Of a stretch of 64,000 bases of DNA, positions 35,985 to 45,119 are shown piece after piece. Source of the DNA: Methylotuvimicrobium sp. KM2 (GTDB taxonomy: Bacteria; Pseudomonadota; Gammaproteobacteria; Methylococcales; Methylomonadaceae); the NCBI RefSeq assembly GCF_038051925.1, contig NZ_CP150634.1, positions 682,001 to 746,000 of the forward strand, written 5' to 3'. The notes under the pieces are model-generated. The model ran no database searches and was not told the origin of the DNA. It saw only the letters and a program-made list of their open reading frames with translations. Both the position numbers and the translations under genes were made by a program. Each line of letters begins with the position of its first letter. The first letter of the stretch is position 1.

Positions 35985-36600
35985 AGATATCCCCACAAAA
36001 CGCTCGTTCCCATGCTCTGCGCTCCGTTATACATAAGTCAAAATCGACCGTTTTACTCGTTCCCACCGCTTCAGCGTGGGAATGCATACCGATCTTGCCT
36101 CGGCTGACAAGGTATGGGTTCCCACGGAGGACCGTGGGAACCAGAAAAAATTACTGTTTTGCAATCTTAGCTAATGAGGCCTCGATACCATTTTTTGTCG
36201 CTCAACGTTCCCGACTTTCCCTCATCTAGCGTTAGGTGAGGGACGATCTGGGGATCGCTCCCACAGAGCATCCGGCCCCCTTGTGGGAGCGACGCCTTCG
36301 TCGCGATTTCGAAGCCACCGATGTTCAATATCCGCAGATTTATCAAACAGCACCGTTTCCAGGTGTACGATGACCTTTGTTTAGCAAGTTTACCGATACT
36401 TGTGTATAACGGCGAGTGCTCTGCGTGGGAATGCCGCTTTAGACGCTCTGCGTCGACTGCGGCGGGCAATTGGATTAAGAAACAGTCGAGCATGTATCGT
36501 TGCTCTTTTCGGGATTATCGACCCCTGGGGACGCAGAGCGTCCCGGGATGCATTCCCACGCAGAGCGTAGGAACGATGAAAAAATCAATATATCTATCAA
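35985..36600. repeat. Mosaic repeats (type C and REP-like)
   Basis: CGTTCCCA...TGGGAACG hairpins, GCATACCGATCTTGCCTCGG (shared with 15245), GAGGGACGATCTGGGGATCG and GACGCTCTGCGTCG units in series. No gene is supported. Confidence 0.65.
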
Positions 36601-36719
36601 TTTTCAGCCATAGCAAATCGTTTTATTTGGCTATTTTGTGGGGATACCTCAGAATCTGACCCCTTTTTTATGGGTCTTTTGCGGAACGTTTGGAGGCTTT
36701 TTGTCGCTATCGACTCTTC

Positions 36720-37277
36720 TCAATCCCAAGCCGATTCATAAATCCGCTCGATGGGAATCTCCTGCTCCACCGAGTGTAAGGGGATCGTCGCCCCGTCTGT
36801 GTAAATTGACATTTCCCAGCCACTGGCGGCACGGCGGAACACGCGCACGTCCATAAAGCTTTGCGCAACCAGCACGTATTCCTGCAAGCTTTCGATTGAC
36901 TGGTACATCAGGCGCTTATCTTCTTTATCGTATTTGGCCGTGGAATCGGACAAAACCTCGATCACCAGCTTCGGTTTTTCCCGGAAATGACTGTTCGGGG
37001 CGGTTTCGCAGGTAACCATCAGATCAGGATACAAAAAGGCGTCTGCTGTGCCGACTTTTAATTTCAGGTCGGACATGAACACTCGGCAGGGTGTGCCGCG
37101 TAAGTGCTCGCGCAATATAAAAGCAAGGTTCAGGGAAATAATGTTATGACTATCGCTTGTGCCGGTCATCGCGAAAATTTCACCGGCCACGAATTCATGT
37201 TTAATTGGACTGCTTAGCTCCATCTCCAGGTACTCCTCGGCACTGAGGCGGGTTAATTTGGGATGAGGTACAGACAT
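36720..37277 (-). CDS. Uma2-family (DUF820) putative endonuclease
   Basis: 185 residues from the ATG at 37277, which has AGGAG eight bases ahead; the frame extends eight codons further without a site. Core: SPIKHEFVAGEIFAMTG, ALFLYPDLMV-like acidic motif (AFLYPDLMVTCE), KLVIEVLSDSTAKYDKEDK and YQSIESLQEYVLV. Third member of the family in this window, closer to the cyanobacterial type than the two in the pqq cluster. Role unknown. Confidence 0.88.
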   Translation of the reverse strand: MSVPHPKLTRLSAEEYLEMELSSPIKHEFVAGEIFAMTGTSDSHNIISLNLAFILREHLRGTPCRVFMSDLKLKVGTADAFLYPDLMVTCETAPNSHFREKPKLVIEVLSDSTAKYDKEDKRLMYQSIESLQEYVLVAQSFMDVRVFRRAASGWEMSIYTDGATIPLHSVEQEIPIERIYESAWD

Positions 37278-37499
37278 ACAGTCTCCTGAAAAAGCTGGCA
37301 ATTAACTAACCCTATTCTTCATGGGTTTTTGTGCATTTGCAACTTGAACTTGTATGTGAATCGGCGTTTCTCTCCCAAGCCCCGGCTCTCACTGTTACAC
37401 GCAAGTATAAATATAACTGTCTTGCAAAAAGCAATTCCAGAACGCGAGATTGCCGAGCCTTACGGAAACGCTTTTGGTGTTAAAGCACTAGCGGAGTTT

Positions 37500-37689
37500 C
37501 CTTGCCCGCCGTTAGGTGAGGGACAACGTAGACGTTGTTCCCGCAAGGGTTCGGTTTCTCTGTGGGAGCGATCCCCAGATCGCGATTTCGAAGTCCGGAG
37601 CGTTAGGTAATAATAAATGTCATCGAGGTCACATTATAAAAGAGCAAGACGGTATCTACGACTTTGTATAACGAAGAGAACCCCTGCTT
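37500..37689. repeat. Mosaic repeat (type C) that truncates the integrase
   Basis: GCCGTTAGGTGAGGGACAAC, GTGGGAGCGATCCCCAGATC, a TAATAAATGTCATCGAGGTC block and TTTGTATAACGAAGAGAA. Its right edge meets the end of integrase homology at about 37690. Confidence 0.6.
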
Positions 37690-37923
37690 GGGAGCGAGAT
37701 AAAAACTGCTTTACCTCGCTAGCGGCCAAGTCACGCGGATGGCGTTTGCCAAAATGCAAAATATAGCGTTTAATCCACTCCTATAGGCTTGTTCAGTACG
37801 GATGCTATAGTGCTTCAAACGAATCTTGGCCTGAACTTGATCCAATAATGTCGGTGAATTTTCCGAAGCCGACAATGACGTTTTTTGTATTTTTATTAGG
37901 AAAGGTTGTTTTTTACAACTCAC
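37690..37923 (-). pseudogene. Integron integrase (IntI-like), frameshifted and truncated
   Basis: From ATG 37923 the minus frame reads LLDQVQAKIRLKHYSIRTEQ, then AY: the characteristic N terminus of integron integrases. A one-base deletion at about 37783 shifts the frame. The correct continuation, EWIKRYILHFGKRHPRDLAA then SEVKQFLS, is present in the next frame. Homology then ends at a type C repeat. The whole catalytic domain (Arg-His-Arg-Tyr) is missing. It is divergent from a cassette row, as in a standard integron. Confidence 0.85.
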
Positions 37924-38022
37924 TGAAAGTTTTATGATTTTAATTTTAAAAACCGAATTAGGCAGCTGTTTGACGCAATATTTTGCGTCATTTAGTATGT
38001 CTAATTATAGTTATGCGTTAAA
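37924..38022 (+). other. Probable attI region of the integron remnant
   Basis: Between the integrase start and the first cassette. It holds a perfect inverted repeat TGACGCAA-tatt-TTGCGTCA (about 37972-37991) and ends in GCGTTAAAG (38015-38023), a near match to the GTTRRRY insertion core. The first cassette start codon follows 20 bases later. Confidence 0.55.
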
Positions 38023-38041
38023 GATAGGTCGGCAACACAAT

Positions 38042-38767
38042 ATGGCTAAACATCCGTTACAGCAAATAAGCATTATTCAAGAACTTGAGTTGTCGATTGA
38101 AACCATTAAATCAGCCTTGTCGATCATTCAAAAGATAGAACACCAAAAAACGCCTTCATTTTTGATATTTCTATTACTTTCTACTGGCATTGAAAGATTG
38201 TTCAAGATAATTATAGGTATGCGTCTTCTATCTGACGGTAAGCAATTTCCTACGGAAGAAGAGTTAAAGCGAAAATACGGACATGATCTATCCAAATTAA
38301 AAAGAAAGTTATTGGCTCTTTGCGTTGCTAAACCACCATCCGTTCCAGTATCTAAGGAAGATAAGGATTTTCTTGAAAATGATGTTGTGCTTAATGAACT
38401 GCTAGCACATTTAAGTGAGTTCGCATTAAAAGATCGATATGTGTATATGAATAGAATTGCAAACGAGGAGTCTACCGGGAAATGGCTTTCTCATCGCTGG
38501 GACGAAATTGAATCTAAAATTGTTCCTCAAAAACAAGCAATAGAAATGATATTAAATAACAAGCAAAATGAATATAAGAGCATAATAGCACTTCAACTTG
38601 TTATTACGGTTGAGCGTTTATTAGGTGCTGTATGCCGGATGGTTACGCTCGGCAAAATGGATGGTGACTCTAATAGCGCAGCCACATTACTTTACGATTT
38701 TTTATTCCTTAAAGAGTCTGATTTAGGAAAGCGTAATTATGACCTTTTTGGCTATTCACCGATATAA
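38042..38767 (+). CDS. Cassette 1: orphan helical protein
   Basis: 241 residues from ATG 38042, the first start after the attI-like core; the frame is open 36 codons upstream but that is attI DNA. AT-rich, unlike its neighbours. Mostly helical. ERLFKIIIGMRL and RKYGHDLSKLKRKLLAL recall HEPN-type proteins (a polar G-H-D-L motif), but the match is too weak to assign. It ends six bases before attC1, the tight packing typical of integron cassettes. Confidence 0.65.
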   Translation: MAKHPLQQISIIQELELSIETIKSALSIIQKIEHQKTPSFLIFLLLSTGIERLFKIIIGMRLLSDGKQFPTEEELKRKYGHDLSKLKRKLLALCVAKPPSVPVSKEDKDFLENDVVLNELLAHLSEFALKDRYVYMNRIANEESTGKWLSHRWDEIESKIVPQKQAIEMILNNKQNEYKSIIALQLVITVERLLGAVCRMVTLGKMDGDSNSAATLLYDFLFLKESDLGKRNYDLFGYSPI

Positions 38768-38772
38768 ATATC

Positions 38773-38863
38773 GCATAACAAGGCCAATCCAGCCGACCCA
38801 AAAAGCGACGCGCCTCCTACGTGGCGCTTCGCTTTTTGGGTCGGCTGATTGGCAGCGTTAACA
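38773..38863 (+). other. attC site 1 (59-base element)
   Basis: GCATAAC at the left and GTTAACA at the right frame a long imperfect hairpin. CCAATC-c-AGCCGACCCAAAAAGCG pairs with CGCTTTTTGGGTCGGCT-GATTGG with extrahelical bases, the hallmark of attC. Loop around TCCTAC. Confidence 0.85.
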
Positions 38864-38866
38864 GTC

Positions 38867-39196
38867 ATGAACATAACCGATGCAACACCACAGCGCCGGA
38901 AGTTGGGAATAGAGCTGTTTGTCGATGGCACAGAGAGCCTTGTCTACGAGGGCGTCGTTTTTCATCGGCACGAGGGGCACCTCGTTGTGGCCTCTTACTC
39001 GGACTTCATACATAGCGAGAACAGTTCGCTCCGTGAAGCGATAGAAAAGATAGAGCGCTCAAAGGCAGTTTTGGCTGCCTTCAGCGCGGTTTCGGCTTCG
39101 TTGCCCCACAAATATGAGTTCTGTTACGACTATGGCATGGGTACGGTAAAGCTCGCGGAACTACAAGGAAGCGAAGTCGTTTGGTGCGCGAAATGA
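38867..39196 (+). CDS. Cassette 2: small protein of unknown function
   Basis: 109 residues from ATG 38867, three bases after attC1, and ending one base before attC2. The sequence is mixed: FVDGTESLVYEGVVFHRHEG, then a helix LREAIEKIERSKAVLAAF. No family is recognised. Position between two attC sites shows it is a mobile gene cassette. Confidence 0.7.
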   Translation: MNITDATPQRRKLGIELFVDGTESLVYEGVVFHRHEGHLVVASYSDFIHSENSSLREAIEKIERSKAVLAAFSAVSASLPHKYEFCYDYGMGTVKLAELQGSEVVWCAK

Positions 39197-39197
39197 C

Positions 39198-39266
39198 TGC
39201 TAACAATGCGCTCCAGCCAACTCCAGGCCGCGATGCGGCCTTCCGCGGCTGAGCGCAACGTTAAGC
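39198..39266 (+). other. attC site 2
   Basis: TGCTAAC at the left, GTTAAGC at the right. TGCGCTC-c-AGCC pairs with GGCT-GAGCGCA, and an inner GGCCGC/GCGGCC stem closes the loop. Confidence 0.85.
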
Positions 39267-39306
39267 GCTGTTCCCATAGGAAAAAGTTACGTGTATCATT
39301 TGGTCT

Positions 39307-39546
39307 ATGAGTCCAACAGTTTTCCGCGAAGCCGGTTTCCGATTTTTCTTTTTTTCGCGGGAAGAACCGAGAATGCATGTTCATGTGCAAGGCCAAAACG
39401 GCGAAGCCAAATATTGGCTTGATCCAAAAATTGAACTTGCTCAATCTGTCGGTTTTTCTCGACGTGAAATCCACGAAGCACTTCGCCTTGTACAGGAGCA
39501 TGAATGTGAAATCCGCAGCGCTTGGCATAAGCACTTCCCCTGTTGA
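39307..39546 (+). CDS. Cassette 3, gene 1: DUF4160 domain protein
   Basis: 79 residues, intact. FRFFFFSREEPRMHVHVQG and the C-terminal helix REIHEALRLVQEHECEIRSAW are typical of DUF4160. It overlaps the following DUF2442 gene, the same arrangement as at 15228-15723. It starts 41 bases after attC2. Confidence 0.82.
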   Translation: MSPTVFREAGFRFFFFSREEPRMHVHVQGQNGEAKYWLDPKIELAQSVGFSRREIHEALRLVQEHECEIRSAWHKHFPC

Positions 39547-39775
39547 AGTAACCAATATCTCTAAATACGGCTTCTGGCTGCTGTTGGGAGATGAAGAACT
39601 TTTCTTGCCATTTTCCGAATTCCCGTGGTTTCGAGATGCCAATATTGCAAAGATTTTGCATGTCGAGCTTCCTTCTTCGAATCATCTGTACTGGCCCGAG
39701 TTAGATATTGACTTAGCCGTTGAATCAATCCGTCATCCCGAACAGTTTCCGCTGGTCAGCCATGTCAGCGCCTAA
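39500..39775 (+). CDS. Cassette 3, gene 2: DUF2442 domain protein
   Basis: 91 residues from ATG 39500; a GTG at 39506 better placed after AGGAG is possible. DUF2442 features: YGFWLLLGDEELFLPFSEF, then HLYWPELDIDLAVESIRHPE. The stop codon lies inside the left end of attC3 (GCCTAAC), a frequent cassette feature. Two genes in one cassette is unusual but known for toxin-antitoxin pairs. Confidence 0.8.
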   Translation: MNVKSAALGISTSPVEVTNISKYGFWLLLGDEELFLPFSEFPWFRDANIAKILHVELPSSNHLYWPELDIDLAVESIRHPEQFPLVSHVSA

Positions 39776-39828
39776 CGAATAAGGTTAGATTTTGTGAGAA
39801 ACGCGAACCAAAATCTGAACCGTTTGTT
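39770..39828 (+). other. attC site 3, right end degenerate
   Basis: GCCTAAC at the left; GGTTAGATTTTG (39783-39794) pairs with CAAAATCTGAACC (39809-39821) with an extrahelical base. The right core reads GTTTGTT instead of GTTRRRY, so the site is imperfect or cut. Confidence 0.6.
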
Positions 39829-39841
39829 GAAATAACTGGGG

Positions 39842-40186
39842 TCAGAGTATAGAGTTTTCGAGGCCTTGCAAAAAGGCTTGTCTGGCTCGGTAACGGGTGC
39901 GGCGAACCCGTTGCCCGAGTTGTTAATCGCGATGCAATCGGACTATCGATTGTTCGGCAATAAGGCGCAATCGGTGCAGCACTGTCTCGATGTCTGGAAT
40001 CGCTTCCGGGATGCTAGCGGTTATTGTGAAATTTCCTTGGTTAAAGCCGCCATGGGGGATCGAATCGATGGTTTTCCAATTCATGTGCGTGCACCGTTGA
40101 TGTCGGTCCCAACCGAAGCTATCGATCCGATTCGAAAGGTCATCTGTCAATGTAGGGAGAATTTTCGACAGTTGCTTGCGGCTTAG
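39842..40186 (+). pseudogene. 3' fragment of a dihydrodipicolinate synthase/N-acetylneuraminate lyase family gene
   Basis: The frame reads SEYRVFEALQKGLSGSVTGA, then NPLPELLIAMQSD and a helical C terminus with ISLVKAAMGDRI. This matches, as far as I can judge, the last third of DapA-type aldolases (VISGAAN-like segment). There is no start codon or ribosome site, and the homology begins directly after attC3, so the 5' two thirds have been lost. Confidence 0.5.
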
Positions 40187-40535
40187 CGGAGATAAGGCGT
40201 TTAATCGTAACCGAACAGCGGAAAAAAGGGGTAGGGTTAAATTCAAGCATAATGGTGGGTAATAAACAAGTAACCCGCCCCCCTTCCCTGCGTGTCAAGG
40301 AGGGATATTCCAATCAAGCCTTTATAAATACAGACGCCGCGTCGTTAGATGCAAACCGAAATACAGTTTCTGCAGGGTGGATAAAAAAGGTGGCGTTTTA
40401 TGTTGCTCCACCACTTTTGAACATTAGACGATTTTTTCGATTGGATGTGCGTAGTTTTTAATTAACTCTCTTTTACCCTGCTAAACGGGTTAAAATGGGC
40501 GGTTTTTTACCACACTTATATATCCGGACAAAATC
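40187..40535. other. Gene-free stretch before ybiT
   Basis: No supported gene; short open frames here lack ribosome sites and homology. AAACTCTCTTTTACC...GGGTTAAAATGGG just before ybiT could hold its promoter but no clear boxes are seen. Confidence 0.35.
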
Positions 40536-42128
40536 TTGATTTCAACAGCTAATATCACCATGCAATTTGGGGCAAAACCCCTGTTTGAAAATATTTCCGT
40601 CAAATTCGGCGAGGGTAACCGTTACGGCCTGATCGGCGCTAACGGTTGCGGTAAATCGACTCTCATGAAAATTTTAAGCGGCGAATTGGAACCTTCCGCC
40701 GGTAACGTCAGTATCGGTCCGAATGAGCGTTTGGGTAATTTGCGGCAGGATCAATTTGCGTTCGAGACATTTACGGTGCTGGATACCGTCATCATGGGTC
40801 ATGAAGAGCTATGGCGCGTTAAACAGGAGCGCGACCGCATTTATTCGCTGCCGGAAATGAGCGAAGAAGAGGGGATGCAAGTTGCCGAGCTGGAAGTGGA
40901 ATTCGCGGAACTGGACGGGTATACCGCCGAATCTCGCGCAGGCGAATTGCTGCTAGGCTTGGATATTCCTCAGGAACAGCATGCCGGCTTGATGAGTGCC
41001 GTTGCGCCCGGCTGGAAATTGCGCGTCTTGTTGGCGCAAGCCTTATTTGCCGATCCCGACATTCTGCTGTTGGATGAGCCGACTAACAACCTCGATATCA
41101 ACACGATTCGCTGGCTGGAAAATATCTTGAACGAGCGCGACTCGACGATGATTATCATCTCGCATGACCGCCACTTTTTAAATAGCGTTTGTACGCACAT
41201 GGCGGATTTAGACTATGGTGAACTGCGTATTTATCCGGGGAATTACGACGAATACATGACCGCGGTCACCGAAGTGCGCGAGCGTCTGCTGGCCGGCAAT
41301 GCCAAAAAGAAAGCCCAAATTGCCGAATTACAAACCTTCGTCAGCCGGTTTTCGGCCAATGCCTCTAAAGCCAAGCAAGCGACTTCACGCGCCAGACAAT
41401 TGGAAAAAATTAAGTTGGACGAAGTGAAGCCTTCTAGTCGAGTCAATCCCTTCATTCGTTTCGATCAAGATAAAAAGCTGCATCGCTTGGCGTTGGAAGT
41501 GGAAGGTTTGAGCAAAGGCTACGGCGCCGAGCCCTTGTTCAAAGATCTCAAGCTCATGGTTTCGGTCGGCGAACGCGTCGCTGTAATCGGTCCTAACGGC
41601 ATCGGTAAAACCACCTTGCTCCGTACTCTGGTGCGCGATTTGATTGCCGATGACGGGGTGATCAAGTGGTCCGAAAATTCCAGCGTCGGCTATTACGCGC
41701 AGGACCATGCCGGCGACTTTGCCGAAGACATTACGTTGACGGAATGGATGGGCCAATGGCGGCAGCCCGGCGATGACGATCAAACTATTCGCGGTACTTT
41801 AGGGCGCTTGTTGTTTTCGCAGGATGATATTCACAAATCGGTCAAAGTGCTGTCCGGCGGCGAAAAAGGCCGGATGCTGTTCGGCAAATTGATTTTGCAA
41901 AAAAACAATATCATGGTCATGGACGAACCGACCAATCACTTAGATATGGAATCGATAGAATCGTTGAATACCGCGCTGGAAAACTACCCCGGAACGCTGA
42001 TTTTCGTCAGCCATGACCGCGAATTCGTGTCCTCGTTGGCAACTCGGGTCATTGAATTGACTCCGCAGGGCATCGTCGATTTTAACGGCAATTATGAAGA
42101 TTATTTAGCCAGCCAAAGTTTGAATTGA
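40536..42128 (+). CDS. ybiT: ABC-F family ATPase YbiT
   Basis: 530 residues, closely like E. coli YbiT. Two ABC domains: Walker [10 protein letters not shown] (about 37) and GPNGIGKTT (about 353), signatures in [14 protein letters not shown] and [10 protein letters not shown], Walker B with DEPTNNLDI and [10 protein letters not shown]. The linker between the domains has the arm [21 protein letters not shown] proteins act on the ribosome E site rather than in transport. The start is a TTG: it aligns exactly with the E. coli N terminus. Confidence 0.95.
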   Translation: MISTANITMQFGAKPLFENISVKFGEGNRYGLIGANGCGKSTLMKILSGELEPSAGNVSIGPNERLGNLRQDQFAFETFTVLDTVIMGHEELWRVKQERDRIYSLPEMSEEEGMQVAELEVEFAELDGYTAESRAGELLLGLDIPQEQHAGLMSAVAPGWKLRVLLAQALFADPDILLLDEPTNNLDINTIRWLENILNERDSTMIIISHDRHFLNSVCTHMADLDYGELRIYPGNYDEYMTAVTEVRERLLAGNAKKKAQIAELQTFVSRFSANASKAKQATSRARQLEKIKLDEVKPSSRVNPFIRFDQDKKLHRLALEVEGLSKGYGAEPLFKDLKLMVSVGERVAVIGPNGIGKTTLLRTLVRDLIADDGVIKWSENSSVGYYAQDHAGDFAEDITLTEWMGQWRQPGDDDQTIRGTLGRLLFSQDDIHKSVKVLSGGEKGRMLFGKLILQKNNIMVMDEPTNHLDMESIESLNTALENYPGTLIFVSHDREFVSSLATRVIELTPQGIVDFNGNYEDYLASQSLN

Positions 42129-42214
42129 GGCTAAGGTTACGGTAAACAATAAATTCCCTAAAGTTACTCATGCGGAGCGTTGTCAAATATCAATAAATCG
42201 AGGGTGCTCTTTTT

Positions 42215-42420
42215 CAGTAACGTTCATGAAGGCCTAGCCATCGCCCCGGCAAATGAAAGTTTAACCGCGTAGCCCGGATGGAGCGCAAGCGCAATCCGGG
42301 ACGTTCGAGGCCACGCAATCCCCGTATTCCGCTTACGCTGCATACGGGCTACGCGCTCAAATTATCTATCGAAAAATTAGATAATGAGTCTTAATCTACG
42401 AGCTTTCACAGTAAGAAAGA
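42215..42420. repeat. Type E element with a REP-like unit inside
   Basis: Starts AACGTTCATGAAGGCC and ends GCTTTCACAGTAA, like 13256-13570. The interior is the type B palindrome TAGCCCGGATGGAGC...TACGGGCTACGCG (42271-42355). Confidence 0.65.
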
Positions 42421-42482
42421 AGTATGTTTGGCGCTGGGTTATGCTTAAGCGTAATTTGGTTTGATTTTTGGAGAATTTGACG

Positions 42483-42737
42483 ATGTTGACTAAAGGGTTG
42501 CAATCTTTGTTGCTTGGAATAGTCCGTTTTTACCGGCTTGTCATTTCTCCTCTTTTGCCGCCTTCGTGCCGGTATCAGCCTACCTGTTCCGAATATGCGA
42601 TAGAAGCGATCACTCGACATGGTCCATTTAAAGGCTTGTGGCTGACGTTAAAACGACTTGGTCGATGTCAGCCATGGGGCGGTCACGGCTATGACCCGGT
42701 TCCGCCCAAAGAGCCGGACACGACCAATAAGTCCTGA
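42483..42737 (+). CDS. yidD: Membrane protein insertion efficiency factor YidD
   Basis: 84 residues from ATG 42483 with GGAG nine bases ahead. Conserved core: [20 protein letters not shown] and [29 protein letters not shown]. Assists YidC-dependent insertion. It is usually next to rpmH-rnpA-yidC; here it stands alone. Confidence 0.93.
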   Translation: MLTKGLQSLLLGIVRFYRLVISPLLPPSCRYQPTCSEYAIEAITRHGPFKGLWLTLKRLGRCQPWGGHGYDPVPPKEPDTTNKS

Positions 42738-43034
42738 ATATGCGTTATTTCCGGCGAATCGTTAATCAAACACTTTTTCATGTGGGGCGGCAGACCCTGC
42801 TGTGTCGGTATGCTCGTCAAATCACAGCTCGAATTTCTTAAAAACTAGAAGTTTTTTTGTTCAAAAAAGAGTAGTGCCGGAAGCGAGCGCTATACAATCT
42901 GCTAACATTAATCCTGATTAGCAAGATGCTTCAACTTGCCGAAGCCGAGTGTCCGGGCAGGGGGGGGGGCAGTCGTATTCGCAGCCACTCCTTCATGACA
43001 GTCCCTGAAAAAATTCAGGGGGCTCTGTCAGATT
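42738..43034. other. Gene-free stretch
   Basis: No gene. Contains a nine-G run (42961-42969) and CCCTGAAAAAATTCAGGG (43003-43020), a small hairpin. Confidence 0.4.
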
Positions 43035-43098
43035 TATACCTTTCGCACTTCAAATTTCGGCAGTGCCCGAGGCCGAATTTTCATCAACGATGAGTATA
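43035..43098. mobile_element. Minimal TATACC-family MITE
   Basis: 64 bp made only of the two family ends: TATACCTTTCGCACTTCAAA and CCGAATTTTCATCAACG then TGAGTATA. The interior found in larger copies (61965-62193, 53037-53196, 56982-57120) is absent. It ends five bases before the DUF3754 start codon. Confidence 0.7.
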
Positions 43099-43103
43099 AC
43101 GAG

Positions 43104-44384
43104 ATGAGCTTTGATCAAGAGAGTATGCTAGAGCATTTCATTCCGGTGGATATAAGTGATTTAATCTCCGGATTGTTGGCCGAGTTGGATTTGCCGGAGG
43201 AAGAAAAGCGACTGTTCAAACAGTTTTGTAAAATTTTTCTTGCGCTTTATCACGCCCATTTTTTTACCAAATTGCAAAGTCTGAAACACAATTATTTACC
43301 GTTCAGTCCCGATCGTACGACATTGTTGTTGCAAACGCATTCAAATGAGGCATTGCAAGTCATGCAAAACACTTTGATCGAGGAGATCAAGGGCATCATC
43401 ACCAAGGCCAATTACAGGCCAATTGGTCAAGAAGAACTAAATCAAGCACTATCTGAAACTTCGCCTTACGGTTTGGATTTATCCATCGATTTCGACGATT
43501 TCGATGAAATACATTTGTACTATCGGGGATGGGCTAGCCGGACCGAGCAAAAACGCTCTTGGCGGACATTTTTTTTAACGCCCGAAACAATCGAAATTCC
43601 AATTTATCGCCGGTTGTTTTTGGTTCTGAAACTGAAGCCAACCAAGAAAAAAGCGGTTAGTGCTTCGTTTTTCTCTGATCCCAAAGCCTTTGTGCTCGAT
43701 AAATGGCGTCAGCTATTTCAGATGCAAATGTCTCAAGAGGGAGATAATTCGGTTATCTATCTCAAGTTGTTCAAAGATATTCCACGGGCCGATTTGGAAA
43801 TGTTGTTTCCGAATACCCGCGTGGAAATGCGACGGCTCGATAAGGTTAAGATAGGAGTCGGTGGTGGGGGAGGCGTCATAGGTGGAATTTTTACTGTCGT
43901 GTCGAAATTGGCGCGAGCCGCGCATCCGGCTGCAATCGTGTTGGCGGTTGCCAGCTTCATGGGGTTGATGTGGCGGCAAGCCGGAAAAGTGTTGTCAAGC
44001 CGTAACCGCTATCTTTCCGCGCTAGCCAAAAGCCTGTATTTTCATAATCTCGACAACAATTTGGGTGTTTTGTCCAATTTGATCGAAATGGCGGAGGAAG
44101 AGGAATGCAAAGAAGCGATACTCGCTTATGGATTCTTATTGCACAAAAAGCATCAGGGTTGTTCGGCGCATCAGTTGGATAGGCTGATCGAAGATCATTT
44201 ACAGAAGCTCTATGGCGTCGAAGTTGATTTCGAGATGAGTGATGGCATACGCAAATTGAGCGAAGCGGGCTTGATCGAAGAGACTCCCGATCATTTGATA
44301 AAGCCCTGTTCTCTTAACGATGCACTGCTTCGACTGGACCAGGAGTGGGATGGTTTGTTTTCTTTTGAAAAGTGTTCCGCATGA
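43104..44384 (+). CDS. DUF3754-family membrane protein
   Basis: 426 residues. The N-terminal soluble part has HFIPVDISDLISGLL and a region with FDDFDEIHLYYRGW and RRLFLVLKLKP. Two hydrophobic segments lie at about 250-270 (glycine-rich, VGGGGGVIGGIFTVV) and 275-292 (AAIVLAVASFMGLMW). The C-terminal part is helical with a short winged-helix look. This layout fits the DUF3754/TMEM143 group; function unknown. Its leader is supplied by a minimal MITE. Confidence 0.7.
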   Translation: MSFDQESMLEHFIPVDISDLISGLLAELDLPEEEKRLFKQFCKIFLALYHAHFFTKLQSLKHNYLPFSPDRTTLLLQTHSNEALQVMQNTLIEEIKGIITKANYRPIGQEELNQALSETSPYGLDLSIDFDDFDEIHLYYRGWASRTEQKRSWRTFFLTPETIEIPIYRRLFLVLKLKPTKKKAVSASFFSDPKAFVLDKWRQLFQMQMSQEGDNSVIYLKLFKDIPRADLEMLFPNTRVEMRRLDKVKIGVGGGGGVIGGIFTVVSKLARAAHPAAIVLAVASFMGLMWRQAGKVLSSRNRYLSALAKSLYFHNLDNNLGVLSNLIEMAEEEECKEAILAYGFLLHKKHQGCSAHQLDRLIEDHLQKLYGVEVDFEMSDGIRKLSEAGLIEETPDHLIKPCSLNDALLRLDQEWDGLFSFEKCSA

Positions 44385-44586
44385 CTTTCTTAACCGATAT
44401 CGTTTTAAATTTAACAAAGTAAATCATTGCGCGTATCGCGTATGTATACCCTTTACCAGTCTAATTTCGGAACTGGGTGAATGTCGATTTTGCAGGAGCG
44501 AAAATCGACTGAACACCCCGAAGCTCCATACGCTAAAACCGAAATTTGATGAGATAGGTAGAGAACCAGTCTTGATTGTCCGCGTG

Positions 44587-44976
44587 TTATTTTTTGGTCA
44601 TGAAAAAATAATTCGATGGGCATTTAAGAATCATTTTGTCGTTTTCTTTTTCAATCGCGGTGCAAGTTTCCATTCTAGAGCGGCCCGGCGCGGCTTGTTT
44701 GACCAATTTGCCGTCTTCGACCGAATAGTTCAATACTGCGCGAAGTGTATCGATCCGGGCGTGAACGTCCGATTCTTGAGACTTTCCTTCCATAGTGCCG
44801 TCTTCCCTGAACGTCCAGGTAGTATTCAAGCTTCTGGATTTGGTGCCTTCGCGGTCGACCGATTCCTTATCGATTTGCCAGGTGCCGAGCAGATCGGCTT
44901 GGGTCAACTGAACATCGGCATTCACGGAAAAAGCAAAAAATAGGAGCGAGAAAGTTGAAAGTTTAGTTAATTGCAT
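44587..44976 (-). CDS. Small exported protein, lipocalin-like
   Basis: 129 residues with a signal peptide ending VNA-DV. The mature part reads like a small beta-barrel (LLGTWQIDKESV, TTWTFREDGTMEGKS, MILKCPSNYFF) with two cysteines (ETCTAIE, LKCPS) that may pair. The layout resembles lipocalin-like stress proteins, but I cannot assign a family. Confidence 0.6.
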   Translation of the reverse strand: MQLTKLSTFSLLFFAFSVNADVQLTQADLLGTWQIDKESVDREGTKSRSLNTTWTFREDGTMEGKSQESDVHARIDTLRAVLNYSVEDGKLVKQAAPGRSRMETCTAIEKENDKMILKCPSNYFFMTKK

Positions 44977-45119
44977 AATAAAACCTTTTAGTTTGTTTTT
45001 AGGAGTCTAGGATTGTAGCACAGAAAAGCCTTTAGATAAGTATGGTATTTGATAATAACATAGTATTTTCATAGGTTTATACTTGCTTCGCTGCTCCCTT
45101 CATGCTCAAAAAATGGTTG

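Noticed and set aside
36321-36659. A 112-codon frame downstream of the helicase fusion
   Set aside because: It is made of repeat blocks found elsewhere and lacks a ribosome site.
40252-40461. A 69-codon frame upstream of ybiT
   Set aside because: No ribosome site and no recognisable protein features.
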